Position numbers and translations under genes: made by a program. DNA of 64,000 bases, from contig NZ_BNCI01000001.1 in assembly GCF_014656395.1 (NCBI RefSeq), forward strand, positions 186,001 to 250,000, given 5' to 3'. The stretch comes from Kordiimonas sediminis (GTDB lineage Bacteria; Pseudomonadota; Alphaproteobacteria; Sphingomonadales; Kordiimonadaceae). The notes under the pieces were generated by a model. It was not told the DNA's origin, did no database searches, and was given only the letters and a program-made list of their open reading frames with translations. Shown here piece after piece: positions 8,091 through 16,487 of this stretch (within the stretch, counting starts at the first letter, position 1; each line of letters opens with the position of its first letter).

Positions 8091-8408
8091 TCAGCGACAA
8101 TAAAGGCTATATAACATCTTGATGATGGCATGGACTTCGGTGCTACTGATTTTATAGTAGATATTCTGCCCTTCGCGGTGTGACTGGACGATTCCCTGTT
8201 CACGCAATTTGGCAAGATGCTGGGAAACGGCAGACTGCGACAGGTCAACTGTCTCCACCAAGGCGCCTACCGTTTGCTCCCCTTCGTTCAGATGGCACAA
8301 AATCATCAATCTGCTGGGGTTTGATAATAATTTCATCATGGATGCCGCACGGTCTGCATTCGCGGACATGTTTTCAAAGGATGTTTCTTTTACTAAGGAA
8401 TTTTTCAT
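8091..8408 (-). CDS. ArsR-family repressor, BigR/SqrR-like candidate thiol sensor
   Basis: Winged-helix repressor of 105 residues. The recognition helix region is SQSAVSQHLAKLREQG. Cys38 (ILCHL) and Cys104 (LYCR) sit 66 residues apart, as do the two persulfide-sensing Cys of SqrR (41 and 107); no arsenic-type CxC is present. I chose ATG 8408 over 8444 because the shorter form has the family length and leaves room for an operator. It diverges from an AhpD-like gene that it probably controls. The inducer (sulfide/persulfide, peroxide or another electrophile) is inference. Confidence 0.8.
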   Translation of the reverse strand: MKNSLVKETSFENMSANADRAASMMKLLSNPSRLMILCHLNEGEQTVGALVETVDLSQSAVSQHLAKLREQGIVQSHREGQNIYYKISSTEVHAIIKMLYSLYCR

Positions 8409-8419
8409 ATTGAACGATA

Positions 8420-8437
8420 TATTAGTAACTGCTAATA
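8420..8437. promoter_or_regulatory. Candidate operator between arsR-like and AhpD-like genes
   Basis: TATTAG-N6-CTAATA forms a symmetric 18-base site in the 66-base divergent intergenic region. Its AT-rich palindromic form and position fit binding of the ArsR-family protein encoded next to it. Confidence 0.5.
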
Positions 8438-8474
8438 ATTTCAAGTATTTTTACTCATAGAAAAGGAGCTATCC

Positions 8475-8822
8475 ATGTCCAAGTCTTACCCGGAAATCAT
8501 CAAACGTATTGGCACTGGTATGCGGACACTTCGCAAGGATATTCCCGACACCATGCAGGGTTTTTACGCCCTATCCCAGGCGGCGACCGCGGACGGTGCC
8601 CTTGACAAAAAGACCAAGGAACTGATTGCACTGGCCATTGGCGTTGCGACCCGGTGTGATGGCTGTATTGGTTTTCATACCAAAGCCCTGGTGGATTTGG
8701 GCGCAACCAAAGAAGAAATACAGGAAATGCTGGGGATGGCTGTTTACATGGGCGGCGGCCCGTCACTGATGTATGCGGCGGACACCATGCTGGCTTTCGA
8801 GCAGTTCACCGCTGAGAAATAA
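8475..8822 (+). CDS. Carboxymuconolactone decarboxylase/AhpD-like protein
   Basis: Protein of 115 residues of the CMD/AhpD fold. The redox motif is Cys61-Asp-Gly-Cys64 followed by His68 (RCDGCIGFHTKAL), as in AhpD-type thiol peroxidases rather than true decarboxylases. A strong AAAGGAG site precedes the start. Divergent from the ArsR-like gene, it is probably induced by the same signal, and likely protects against peroxides or reactive sulfur species. Confidence 0.85.
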   Translation: MSKSYPEIIKRIGTGMRTLRKDIPDTMQGFYALSQAATADGALDKKTKELIALAIGVATRCDGCIGFHTKALVDLGATKEEIQEMLGMAVYMGGGPSLMYAADTMLAFEQFTAEK

Positions 8823-8879
8823 AAATCGTACATAAGTCTGGTTATATCTAAAACTCACCCTCTGCAGGAGTAGTGCCCC

Positions 8880-9440
8880 GTGAAATCAATAATCCTGATT
8901 GCCGCAATAATCTTGACACCCGCAGCTTTCGCCAGTGAAGAAAATCAAACGGCGCTGACCAATGAAGCCAGAGAGCTTGCAATGAATTTCGGGAAAACAC
9001 TCAAGGCGCAGCTACTGACTGCTTTTGACGAAGGCGGTATTATGGCGGCCGTGTCTGTTTGTAATGCCCAAGCCCCGCAAATTGCCCAAGACTTTAAAAA
9101 AAGCACTGGCTGGACTGTCGGACGCACATCCCTCAAACCCAGGAACACTGCCAATGCGCCCTCCCAGTGGCAGGTAGAAATGCTGCAGATGTTCGAACAG
9201 CAGAAACTGGACGGCATGCCCCTGAAGGAGCTGGAATGGTCAGAAACGGCCGGTGGTACATTTCGGTATATGAAGGCCATACCTACTGGCGCGCTTTGCA
9301 CTGCTTGTCACGGGACCGATATTGAACCTGAACTGCAAACGCACATAACCTCTATGTATCCTGACGACAAAGCCACAGGGTTTCAGACAGGCGACATTCG
9401 CGGCGCTTTTGTACTCACACGAGAAGTAATAGACGAATAG
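8880..9440 (+). CDS. DUF3365 (Tll0287-like) periplasmic haem-c protein
   Basis: Exported protein of 186 residues with a signal peptide (1-19, cut after AFA-S) and a single c-type haem motif CTACH at 140-144. The arrangement fits DUF3365/Tll0287-like domains, which are possible redox sensors or electron carriers. It starts with GTG after GCAGGAG. It follows the AhpD-like gene by 57 bases and may be cotranscribed. Partner and function are unknown. Confidence 0.8.
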   Translation: MKSIILIAAIILTPAAFASEENQTALTNEARELAMNFGKTLKAQLLTAFDEGGIMAAVSVCNAQAPQIAQDFKKSTGWTVGRTSLKPRNTANAPSQWQVEMLQMFEQQKLDGMPLKELEWSETAGGTFRYMKAIPTGALCTACHGTDIEPELQTHITSMYPDDKATGFQTGDIRGAFVLTREVIDE

Positions 9441-9567
9441 CATCACCCTCGCATTGAGGGGACCAAACCAGATAATATTGAAAATTAAGATCCTGTTAAC
9501 TTTACACTTTAAATCAATAACTTAAGATGCCTCCTGAAATGGTAGCAAGTGCATACGGGATCTAAAT

Positions 9568-10461
9568 ATGAAATTAAAAGTGCTGGCAGTTACGGGTCTG
9601 ATTAGTCTTCTGTACGGATGTGGTTCAAATGAAATAGACGTCGTTAAAAATGGGAGACTGCATGAAAAAGCGGCCTTTACCATCGGCGATATATTCGACA
9701 ACAGAGCCCTGTGCAGTTCAACGTCATGGGACTACACAACCGACGACAAGGGCCGGGAAGTTGTTGAATATTCATGTACCCTGAACGGCAGCAAGGCACT
9801 CCTTGATCTGATGTACCATAGCTATGCAAATGCTCATGCTGCAAGCCTGAGTGGAGCGCTGCAATCCAGCCAGCAAAAACTTAACTCTTTGACAACCAGG
9901 ATTGAGGAAAACAAAGAGAAGATAGCCAAATATGAGCGTGGAATTGTTTCCATCAAGGACACTATTCCTCAGCTGGAAGCGGGCATGGCGGAAGCTGTTT
10001 CAGATGTGGAACGGCAGAATTACAGCAGTACACTGACTTCCCGCAGAAATGAGATCCAGCAACTAGTCCGCGCCAAAGAATATGCGATGAATGAACTTGA
10101 AAAAAGCGAAGACAGTTATCAGACTTTAGCATCCCGTATCGAAGAAGAAATGAAAGCTCAAGGACCTGAAGTATCAGACATCCTTGATACTTTTAAAGAC
10201 CGCTTTTATGCTGATGACCCTATATTCACAGAATATTATCAGTGGACCGTTCAAGACCAGTCTTACCATCTTGCCGCAGCAGGAATGCGCTTAGAAAGAG
10301 ACGGAGAAGTTGAAAGTTTCGTCCCCTATGGCGATAGAGGCATTGAGGAAGCACTAGCCATTGCACACGGAAAACCGATCGAATTTTCCGCCATTGAGGA
10401 TTCTAAATTCTATTTTTACAAAGCTGACTGGTTACTGGAGGAGTACAAAAAAAGCCCTTAA
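9568..10461 (+). CDS. Coiled-coil lipoprotein of unknown function
   Basis: I do not recognise this 297-residue protein. It has a short lipoprotein signal with lipobox LLYGC (Cys18), two further Cys (51 and about 71) in a small N-terminal domain, a long heptad-type region rich in Glu, Lys, Gln and Ser (about 95-205), and an acidic aromatic C-terminal domain. It is preceded by a 127-base AT-rich leader, stands alone, and is closed by its own terminator. The layout suggests a lipid-anchored periplasmic rod, possibly a structural or sensory part. It looks like an accessory gene. Confidence 0.7.
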   Translation: MKLKVLAVTGLISLLYGCGSNEIDVVKNGRLHEKAAFTIGDIFDNRALCSSTSWDYTTDDKGREVVEYSCTLNGSKALLDLMYHSYANAHAASLSGALQSSQQKLNSLTTRIEENKEKIAKYERGIVSIKDTIPQLEAGMAEAVSDVERQNYSSTLTSRRNEIQQLVRAKEYAMNELEKSEDSYQTLASRIEEEMKAQGPEVSDILDTFKDRFYADDPIFTEYYQWTVQDQSYHLAAAGMRLERDGEVESFVPYGDRGIEEALAIAHGKPIEFSAIEDSKFYFYKADWLLEEYKKSP

Positions 10462-10524
10462 TCGTCAGACTTGGCGGCGCAGTAATACCAGCAGTACCAG
10501 GAATTCCTGCTGGTCCAGAAGTAG

Positions 10525-10551
10525 AAGCCCTGACCGTCTTGTCAGGGCTTT
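10525..10551 (+). terminator. Intrinsic terminator of the coiled-coil lipoprotein gene
   Basis: Perfect 10-base arms AAGCCCTGAC and GTCAGGGCTT with a six-base loop, followed by TATT. It lies between two convergent genes and may serve both. Confidence 0.85.
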
Positions 10552-10590
10552 ATTGCCTGTCGGTAACTTCCTGGAAAACTGGCGATCTCT

Positions 10591-11469
10591 TTACTCAGCA
10601 GGCCTAAGGTCATACAAAACCTGCGCATCAACCCAGAAAATATCGACATTCTCATAACTATCTGACCCAACATTGCGGCTAAAGAACAAATATTTACCAT
10701 CTGGTGTCACTGATGCTGATGCTTCCCAGGCATCTGTATTAATAGCATCGCCCAGATTAATGGCCTTGCCCCATGCCCCATTCTGTTTGCGGAAACTAAC
10801 ATAGATATCTGAATTGCCCTGTCCGTCGTCTCTTTTTGCATCCCACAAAATGTAAGATTCGTCAGGGGCAATGAAAGGATGACTTAGATAGGTTCCTGTA
10901 TTGATCTCCGCGCTCAAGGGTTTTGGCGTTTCATACTTACCGTCTATCACCCGCGAATACCGGATTGGCGCGCTTTCATTGTCTTTATCATAGGTGTCAA
11001 AATAGTATGTGCCGTTGGCTGAGGCTGTCATACGCATAATCAATATATCACTGAAAGGCGCGTCCAACTGTTTGACATCCGACCAGCCTGCATCGGTGCG
11101 TTCCATATAGCGGCGACCAAGATGAAGAGTTTTGCCGTCTGGCGCAATAAAGGGCTGACCTTTTCTGGCAGAGATACGTGTCTCCTGCCATGTCTCGCCC
11201 TCCCTTTTAAACAGGATGAATGACGAGTCTGAATATTTTTCATTCTGGGCCAGAAAGTAAAATTCCTGCATGTCAGGGGAGAAGGTACCACCGTATTCCC
11301 AGCCGTTCGTAGAGACAAGACCCGGCGCAAACACTTCAGGGATCAAACCCGGCGGTTGCTGCCCCAGATAGGGCCCCGCCACTTTAGATTCACTACCGTC
11401 CGCCTGACTGACATTGCCACCAGAAGCCGCAGCAAGGAATGCCGCCGCAAGTACCGTAAAATACCTCAT
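10591..11469 (-). CDS. Exported PD40 beta-propeller protein
   Basis: Protein of 292 residues with a signal peptide (about 1-22) and repeated propeller motifs of the PD40/TolB type: FSPDMQEFYF, FIAPDGKTLHLG, FIAPDESYILWD and VTPDGKYLFFSR, each near a DI/DIYV strand. Such proteins often bind ligands or partner proteins in the periplasm; no catalytic motif is seen. The ATG at 11469 is chosen over the open frame to 11562 because it starts the signal peptide and has an AAGGCGAG site. Confidence 0.75.
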   Translation of the reverse strand: MRYFTVLAAAFLAAASGGNVSQADGSESKVAGPYLGQQPPGLIPEVFAPGLVSTNGWEYGGTFSPDMQEFYFLAQNEKYSDSSFILFKREGETWQETRISARKGQPFIAPDGKTLHLGRRYMERTDAGWSDVKQLDAPFSDILIMRMTASANGTYYFDTYDKDNESAPIRYSRVIDGKYETPKPLSAEINTGTYLSHPFIAPDESYILWDAKRDDGQGNSDIYVSFRKQNGAWGKAINLGDAINTDAWEASASVTPDGKYLFFSRNVGSDSYENVDIFWVDAQVLYDLRPAE

Positions 11470-11622
11470 GAAAATTCTCGCCTTATCGTTACGTGAAACA
11501 TTCTTATTAGTCAGTTTGTACCCGACGGATATCACGCCTAGCAGGCACCATTCGTTTTCCAAAGGTATCTACGATGAACCGTTTCCAGACGGCGACCAAT
11601 GATCACAGTGGACTAAAAAAGC

Positions 11623-11654
11623 AAAAAGCCCCGACAGTACTGTCAGGGCTTTTT
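11623..11654 (-). terminator. tRNA-Leu terminator
   Basis: Minus-strand stem AAAAAGCCCTGACAG / CTGTCGGGGCTTTTT directly after the CCA end of the tRNA, followed by another T-rich run. It resembles the hairpin at 10525-10551. Confidence 0.85.
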
Positions 11655-11656
11655 AG

Positions 11657-11743
11657 TGGTACCCACGGCCGGAATCGAACCGGCACTCCCGCGAGGGAAC
11701 CGGATTTTGAATCCGGCGCGTCTACCAATTCCGCCACGTGGGC
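11657..11743 (-). tRNA. tRNA-Leu (anticodon CAA)
   Basis: An 87-base class II tRNA with acceptor arms GCCCACG/CGTGGGT, a D arm with GGTAGAC, an anticodon loop TTCAAAA that reads CAA (codon UUG), a variable arm CCCTCGCGGGAG, a T loop GGTTCGATTCC, and an encoded CCA end. Confidence 0.97.
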
Positions 11744-11763
11744 ACGCTCGAATTGGTGGCCGC

Positions 11764-11791
11764 ATCATACTCATGTTCCCTGCCCGGTCAA
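11764..11791 (-). promoter_or_regulatory. Sigma-70 promoter of tRNA-Leu
   Basis: On the minus strand TTGACC (11791-11786) and TATGAT (11769-11764) are separated by 16 bases and end 20 bases upstream of the tRNA 5' end. Confidence 0.65.
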
Positions 11792-11893
11792 GCGCAGAAA
11801 TGCGGCGCTTGCATTATTTTCACCAAAAGGTCAATTGCAACATGTGCCACAGCCTGATAGAGGATTTTCAGGGTGTGTCACGAAGGGGCGACG

Positions 11894-12484
11894 ATGATTA
11901 AACCACTGTATGACTGGACGATGTCCAAAATTAACAATCCAGCGGGTGAACGGTGGCTTGGTATCCTGTCTTTTGCTGAATCCAGTTTCTTTCCCATTCC
12001 ACCTGATGTCATGCTTATTCCTATGGTCCTTGCTGACCGCGCGAAAGCATGGCGTCTGGCAACTATAACGACGATTGCCTCTGTGCTTGGTGCCGTCCTT
12101 GGATACCTGATTGGTATGTTCCTGTTTGATTCTGTTGCCCAGCCTTTGCTGGACTTATACGGCTACGGCGAAAAATATCAGGCTTTTGCGGACTATTATG
12201 ACGAATACGGCATCCTGATTGTCCTTGTTGCCGGTCTTACACCGATTCCGTTCAAGGTGATCACCATTGCAAGCGGCGTGGCCGGTCTGAACCCCTTTGT
12301 TTTTATACTGTCTGCCATCCCTGCACGCGGCCTGCGTTTTTATCTGGTCGCTGGTCTTCTGTGGAAATTTGGGGAGCCTATTCGCACTTTCATTGAAAAA
12401 CGACTGACACTATTATTCATACTGGGCACCGTCCTGCTGATAGGCGGTTTCGTAGCCCTGAAGTTTTTAATACCTGCTAGCTAA
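11894..12484 (+). CDS. DedA/VTT-domain membrane protein, YqaA type
   Basis: Inner-membrane protein of 196 residues with the start motif FAESSFFPIPPDVMLIPM and the loop VLVAGLTPIPFKVITIASG of the DedA/YqaA group. Family members are implicated in flipping or scrambling phospholipids or undecaprenyl phosphate. About four to five hydrophobic segments are seen. ATG 11894 follows GAAGGGG at good spacing. It begins a same-strand run with dsbB and coq7. Confidence 0.85.
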   Translation: MIKPLYDWTMSKINNPAGERWLGILSFAESSFFPIPPDVMLIPMVLADRAKAWRLATITTIASVLGAVLGYLIGMFLFDSVAQPLLDLYGYGEKYQAFADYYDEYGILIVLVAGLTPIPFKVITIASGVAGLNPFVFILSAIPARGLRFYLVAGLLWKFGEPIRTFIEKRLTLLFILGTVLLIGGFVALKFLIPAS

Positions 12485-12542
12485 GTAAAAACTGTTGCGC
12501 ATTACCAAGCGACAAGCGAGATAGCCCGGAAAGAGAAACCAT

Positions 12543-13031
12543 ATGATCAACACGCTGAAAACTGCCATGAACGAGCAACCGGCCCTTTTCGCAGGGACCG
12601 CAGCTTTCTTGATCCTTGCCACCGCATTTGGCTTTCAATTCGCAGGGTACCCACCGTGTGAGATGTGCTGGTGGCAACGTTATCCGTACATGGCCGTTAT
12701 CGCCGCAACAATCATTGCCCTGACTTCAGGCAATCACAAAAAGACATGGTTCCTCTTTTTGCTGGCCGCCCTGTTTTTAACGGATGCAGGCATCGCGGGT
12801 TTCCATGCTGGTGTGGAACAAAAATGGTGGGAGGGACCAACCACCTGTAGTCAGGCAGTAGATTTATCAGGCGATATCTCCACAGCCCTTGAAAACATTA
12901 TGAATGCACCGCTTGTACGCTGCGACGAAATACCATGGTCCCTTTTCGGCATATCCATGGCAGGCTATAATTTCTTGCTTGCACTCGCACTTGGTCTATT
13001 TTGTCTGGTGAAAGGACGTACGAATGACTAA
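12543..13031 (+). CDS. dsbB: Disulfide bond formation protein DsbB
   Basis: Four-helix membrane protein of 162 residues that reoxidises DsbA with ubiquinone. The first redox pair is Cys39-Glu-Met-Cys42 (CEMCWWQRYPY) and the second is Cys102 and Cys127 in the long periplasmic loop. The 3' end overlaps coq7 by eight bases, so an enzyme that uses quinone is coupled to one that makes it. Confidence 0.9.
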   Translation: MINTLKTAMNEQPALFAGTAAFLILATAFGFQFAGYPPCEMCWWQRYPYMAVIAATIIALTSGNHKKTWFLFLLAALFLTDAGIAGFHAGVEQKWWEGPTTCSQAVDLSGDISTALENIMNAPLVRCDEIPWSLFGISMAGYNFLLALALGLFCLVKGRTND

Positions 13032-13623
13032 ATCAGCTGACCAGCTTCCAAAACCTGTCTTGGAAAAACAAACCCCGGCCCGCGCGCTACCCGGCGACAA
13101 ACCACTTTCTGATAAAGTGGAAAGCATGCTGCGGGTTGACCATGCAGGGGAATTTGGTGCGGTCCGCATTTATGCAGGCCAGCGGGCTGTTATGGGCGAC
13201 ACACACCCTAAAGCCGGCCTGTTGAAGCATATGTTTGAGCAGGAAGAAGTCCACCTAGACAAATTCAACAAAATGCTGACCGAGCGCGGTGTCCGTCCTA
13301 CTGCAATGGGGCCGATCTGGCACGTTGCCGGGTTTGCTCTTGGCGCTGCGACTGCGTTCATGGGGGAAAAAGCTGCCATGGCCTGCACCGCCGCTGTGGA
13401 GGAAGTCATCGAAGATCACTATCAGGAACAGCTGGACTGCCTGGAGGCGGAAAATGCTGAACCGGAGCTGCAGGAAACCATCCGTGCTTTTCAGGCAGAA
13501 GAAGTAGAACACCGGGAAATTGCCTTGCAGCACGGGGCAGAGGAAACCCCTGGTTACCCTGTCTTGTCTGGCCTGATTAAACTGGGCTGTAAGGCAGCGA
13601 TTGAAATCAGCAAACGCGTCTGA
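13024..13623 (+). CDS. coq7: Coq7, demethoxyubiquinone hydroxylase
   Basis: Di-iron enzyme of 199 residues for the penultimate hydroxylation in ubiquinone synthesis. Carboxylate and His ligands occur in RVDHAGEFGAVRIY (Glu43), FEQEEVHLDKF, AAVEEVIEDHY and FQAEEVEHREIA, the two E-x2-H repeats of the family. The ribosome site GAAAGGACG lies within the end of dsbB. Confidence 0.95.
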   Translation: MTKSADQLPKPVLEKQTPARALPGDKPLSDKVESMLRVDHAGEFGAVRIYAGQRAVMGDTHPKAGLLKHMFEQEEVHLDKFNKMLTERGVRPTAMGPIWHVAGFALGAATAFMGEKAAMACTAAVEEVIEDHYQEQLDCLEAENAEPELQETIRAFQAEEVEHREIALQHGAEETPGYPVLSGLIKLGCKAAIEISKRV

Positions 13624-13660
13624 AGTTCGCCACTAGGGAAATCAACATCCCGTACAGGAC

Positions 13661-14245
13661 TCACCGTTCCAGTTCGGTGTCCCAATAGAGAAAATCACGC
13701 CAGCTTTCATGCAGATAGTTGGGCGGGAAGGCCCTTCCCCGTTCATTCAGCTCAAATGTTGTAGGCTTATAGGGTTCTTGCAATAAATGCATCCCAGCCT
13801 GCGCCGGGGTGCGCCCACCTTTGCGCAGGTTACAGGGCGAACAGGCCGCGGAAATATTGGTCCAACTAGTTTTACCGCCAAGCCGACGCGGGGTCACATG
13901 ATCAAATGTCAGGTCTTTGACCGACCGTGTTTTAGTCCCGCAATATTGGCAGGTAAATTGATCACGCAAAAAGAGGTTAAAGCGGGTAAAGGCCGGATAG
14001 CGCGCAGGCCGGACATATTTCTTCAGGGCAATTACGCTGGGCAGTTTCATGGTAAAGCTGGGGGAATGGACTTCCTCCTCATACTCACTCAGAATGCTGA
14101 CACGTTCGAGAAAAACAGCCTTCAGCGCCGTCTGCCAATTCCAGATACTAAGAGGATAATATGTCAGCGGTCTGAAATCCGCATTCAAAACCAGTGCCGG
14201 ACAATTACCCGGCCCACTACCATCTGGTGCAAAATTGACGCCCAT
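13661..14245 (-). CDS. HNH endonuclease-domain protein
   Basis: Protein of 194 residues with an HNH nuclease domain: zinc pairs CQYCG and CSPCN, and the core DHVTPRRLGG with a following Asn. The N-terminal half (LNADFRPLTYYPLS and IWNWQTALKAV) is typical of the chromosomal HNH family widespread in alphaproteobacteria, which is not linked to mobile elements. Its physiological role is unknown. ATG 14245 follows GGGAGCAAG and is preferred to the longer frame. It diverges from gluQ. Confidence 0.85.
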   Translation of the reverse strand: MGVNFAPDGSGPGNCPALVLNADFRPLTYYPLSIWNWQTALKAVFLERVSILSEYEEEVHSPSFTMKLPSVIALKKYVRPARYPAFTRFNLFLRDQFTCQYCGTKTRSVKDLTFDHVTPRRLGGKTSWTNISAACSPCNLRKGGRTPAQAGMHLLQEPYKPTTFELNERGRAFPPNYLHESWRDFLYWDTELER

Positions 14246-14425
14246 TTCTTGCTCCCCCTTCATAAGTCGCGGGAACAGAACCGTTGCCCAGGCAGCTGGA
14301 CACACCAGCCCCACCTGTCAGTGGATATAGAGGGCAACACGTCCCATATCCAGCATCGACATAATCAAGATACAGTGTTACAGAACAATGATAAAGCACA
14401 ATATTTTGTGGTTCTGATAGTACCA

Positions 14426-15307
14426 ATGAAAAATAGCACACCAAAGAAACAAACAGCTTCCATATCGCCAATCGGCCAGCCGTTTATTACCCGCTTTGCA
14501 CCAAGCCCAACCGGTCATCTGCACAAAGGCCACGCCTATTCGGCACAGCTTGCCCATGACAGGGCGACAGCGGAGGGCGGTACATTCCTCTTGCGGATTG
14601 AGGATATTGACACCGTCCGATGTCGGCCTGAATACACTGAGAGTATTTTTGAGGATCTCCACTGGCTGGGCGTCTCATGGCCAGAGCCTGTCCGTGTTCA
14701 GTCGGAGCATTTCAGAACCTATGCAGAAGCCCTACAGAAACTTCGGGATGCGGGCTTGCTGTACCCCTGCTTCTGCACCCGGAAGGATATCATGGCAGCA
14801 GGCGACAAAACCATCACCGGACCTGATGGTCCGCTTTACCCTGGCACCTGCAGACACCTGCCCGCCCCTATTGGACAGGACAAGATCGCACGCGGTACCC
14901 CGCACGCCTGGCGACTGGATACATACAAGGCACTGGCATCCCTGCAAGCGCCCCTGCCTGACTGGATTGATGAAATCCACGGCAGACAAAAGACTGACCC
15001 ACTGAAGTTTGGTGATGTCATTCTGGCCCGTAAGGATACACCGACAAGCTACCATATTTCTGTTGTTGTGGATGATGCACTGCAGAATGTCAGCCATGTA
15101 ATCAGAGGTATGGACCTATTTGAAGCAACCCACATCCATGTCCTTCTGCAGACACTCCTGGGTCTGCCGACGCCTGTGTATCATCATCATCCCCTGCTGC
15201 TGGAAGACGACGGGAAAAAATTCTCTAAAAGCAATCGGTCTGTTACCTTGCGGTCGCTCAGGGAAGCGGGCTATGCCCCGGATGAAGTCCTAAAGACACA
15301 ACCTTGA
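14426..15307 (+). CDS. gluQ: Glutamyl-Q tRNA(Asp) synthetase
   Basis: Class I synthetase fragment of 293 residues that attaches glutamate to queuosine in tRNA-Asp. The HIGH-like motif is in RFAPSPTGHLHKGHA, the KMSKS-like motif is KKFSKSNRS, and the zinc ligands appear as CFC...YPGTC. The tRNA anticodon-binding domain of full GluRS is absent, as expected. The frame is open from 13787, but the first part lies antisense to the HNH gene; ATG 14426 fits. Confidence 0.93.
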   Translation: MKNSTPKKQTASISPIGQPFITRFAPSPTGHLHKGHAYSAQLAHDRATAEGGTFLLRIEDIDTVRCRPEYTESIFEDLHWLGVSWPEPVRVQSEHFRTYAEALQKLRDAGLLYPCFCTRKDIMAAGDKTITGPDGPLYPGTCRHLPAPIGQDKIARGTPHAWRLDTYKALASLQAPLPDWIDEIHGRQKTDPLKFGDVILARKDTPTSYHISVVVDDALQNVSHVIRGMDLFEATHIHVLLQTLLGLPTPVYHHHPLLLEDDGKKFSKSNRSVTLRSLREAGYAPDEVLKTQP

Positions 15308-15395
15308 TCGCGAAGGTGTGACAAGTTGCACCTTGTATGATGGTGTAATGCCCCTATAGTCGGGCAGGAATTTTCTTGATGAAACGGATACTAAC

Positions 15396-15587
15396 ATGAA
15401 GATATTACTGATTTTGGCTGTAATCTCGGCACTTGTCACACTGGGGACACTGGTGGCCGGTGTTACCACGATGGGCAAAGGCGGCGACGCAGAGAAAAAA
15501 GGCAACAAGCTGATGCAGATGCGCGTTTTCTTCCAGGCGCTGACAATCATTCTGGTTTTCCTGACAGCCGTAACAGCAGCCGCATAA
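15396..15587 (+). CDS. Twin-transmembrane (HIG1-like) small protein
   Basis: Protein of 63 residues with two hydrophobic segments (2-24 and about 43-62) joined by a charged loop GKGGDAEKKGNKLMQMR. The GN-KLM-MR loop is typical of HIG1/twin-TM proteins, some of which associate with cytochrome oxidase. It sits 65 bases before the cobalamin adenosyltransferase gene, a common neighbour in alphaproteobacteria. Confidence 0.8.
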   Translation: MKILLILAVISALVTLGTLVAGVTTMGKGGDAEKKGNKLMQMRVFFQALTIILVFLTAVTAAA

Positions 15588-15652
15588 AACGATGCACTGA
15601 TACGTGGCTACACGGCATAAGAGACGCAAGACCTTAAAATGGAGACAGCACC

Positions 15653-16219
15653 GTGGTTAAACTGACAAAAATTTATACGCGCGGCGGTGACAAAGGCCAA
15701 ACATCTTTGGCGGACGGCTCACGCCTGCCGAAACACCATGTCCGTATCAGTGCCTACGGTGCCGTGGACGAAGCCAATGCAGCGATTGGTATCGTACGCC
15801 TTCACACCGAAGGCCAGGCTGATGACATGCTGGCCCGTATTCAGAATGAAATGTTTGATCTGGGCGCTGATCTATCAACCCCGGGCGACGACTTCGCCCC
15901 AAGCGAGATGACACTACGTGTTACCGAAGCGCAGGTCGCACGGCTTGAAGAAGAAATAGACTCGATGAATGAAACACTGTCTCCACTGACCAGTTTCATC
16001 CTGCCGGGGGGAACGGCGGCGTCTACATATCTGCATCTTGCCCGCACAATCGTGCGCCGGGCAGAACGGGATGCGACCGAGGCAAGCCTTGAAGTCCCGA
16101 TCAATCCAGTCGCCATCAAATACCTGAACAGATTATCTGATCATCTGTTCGTTCTTGGTCGGTATCTGAATAACGGCGGTAAAAGTGATGTTTTGTGGGT
16201 GCCTGGCTCTACCCGCTAA
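15653..16219 (+). CDS. ATP:cob(I)alamin adenosyltransferase, PduO type
   Basis: Protein of 188 residues that makes adenosylcobalamin. The N-terminal ATP loop TRGGDKGQTSLADG and the helix motif RTIVRRAERDA are diagnostic of the PduO family. It starts with GTG. The downstream etfBA-hbd genes deal with acyl-CoA oxidation, so this enzyme probably feeds methylmalonyl-CoA mutase, which is not in the window. Confidence 0.9.
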   Translation: MVKLTKIYTRGGDKGQTSLADGSRLPKHHVRISAYGAVDEANAAIGIVRLHTEGQADDMLARIQNEMFDLGADLSTPGDDFAPSEMTLRVTEAQVARLEEEIDSMNETLSPLTSFILPGGTAASTYLHLARTIVRRAERDATEASLEVPINPVAIKYLNRLSDHLFVLGRYLNNGGKSDVLWVPGSTR

Positions 16220-16487
16220 AACCTGTCAACTATCAGACTTGACGTTACGGCCTTCTAACACTGGAGCATACACGCCGATTAGCCGGAGCAATTTTTTGCA
16301 CCTGCACCGAGCAAATACAACCACCACAGGCCGGAATGCTGCACTGCAATGCATTGACTCGGGAGTATGTTTCGTTTAACCCTTTCTTTCCCAGATTTCT
16401 AACGGCCTGCGATACAGGTTTTCTGTTCCGGGAGTACGATAATAACCGGGCTGAAAAAGCCCTCACAGCTATGGGAGTAAGTCAACC

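Noticed and set aside
11600-11800. Integrated element at tRNA-Leu
   Set aside because: No integrase, attachment repeat of the tRNA 3' end, or phage-like genes lie near; both sides are ordinary genes.
13661-14245. HNH gene as a homing endonuclease or phage remnant
   Set aside because: Its form is that of a common chromosomal HNH protein, with no intron, repeats or phage genes around it.
13787-14425. Upstream extension of the gluQ frame
   Set aside because: It is antisense to the HNH gene and not similar to synthetases; ATG 14426 gives the normal length.
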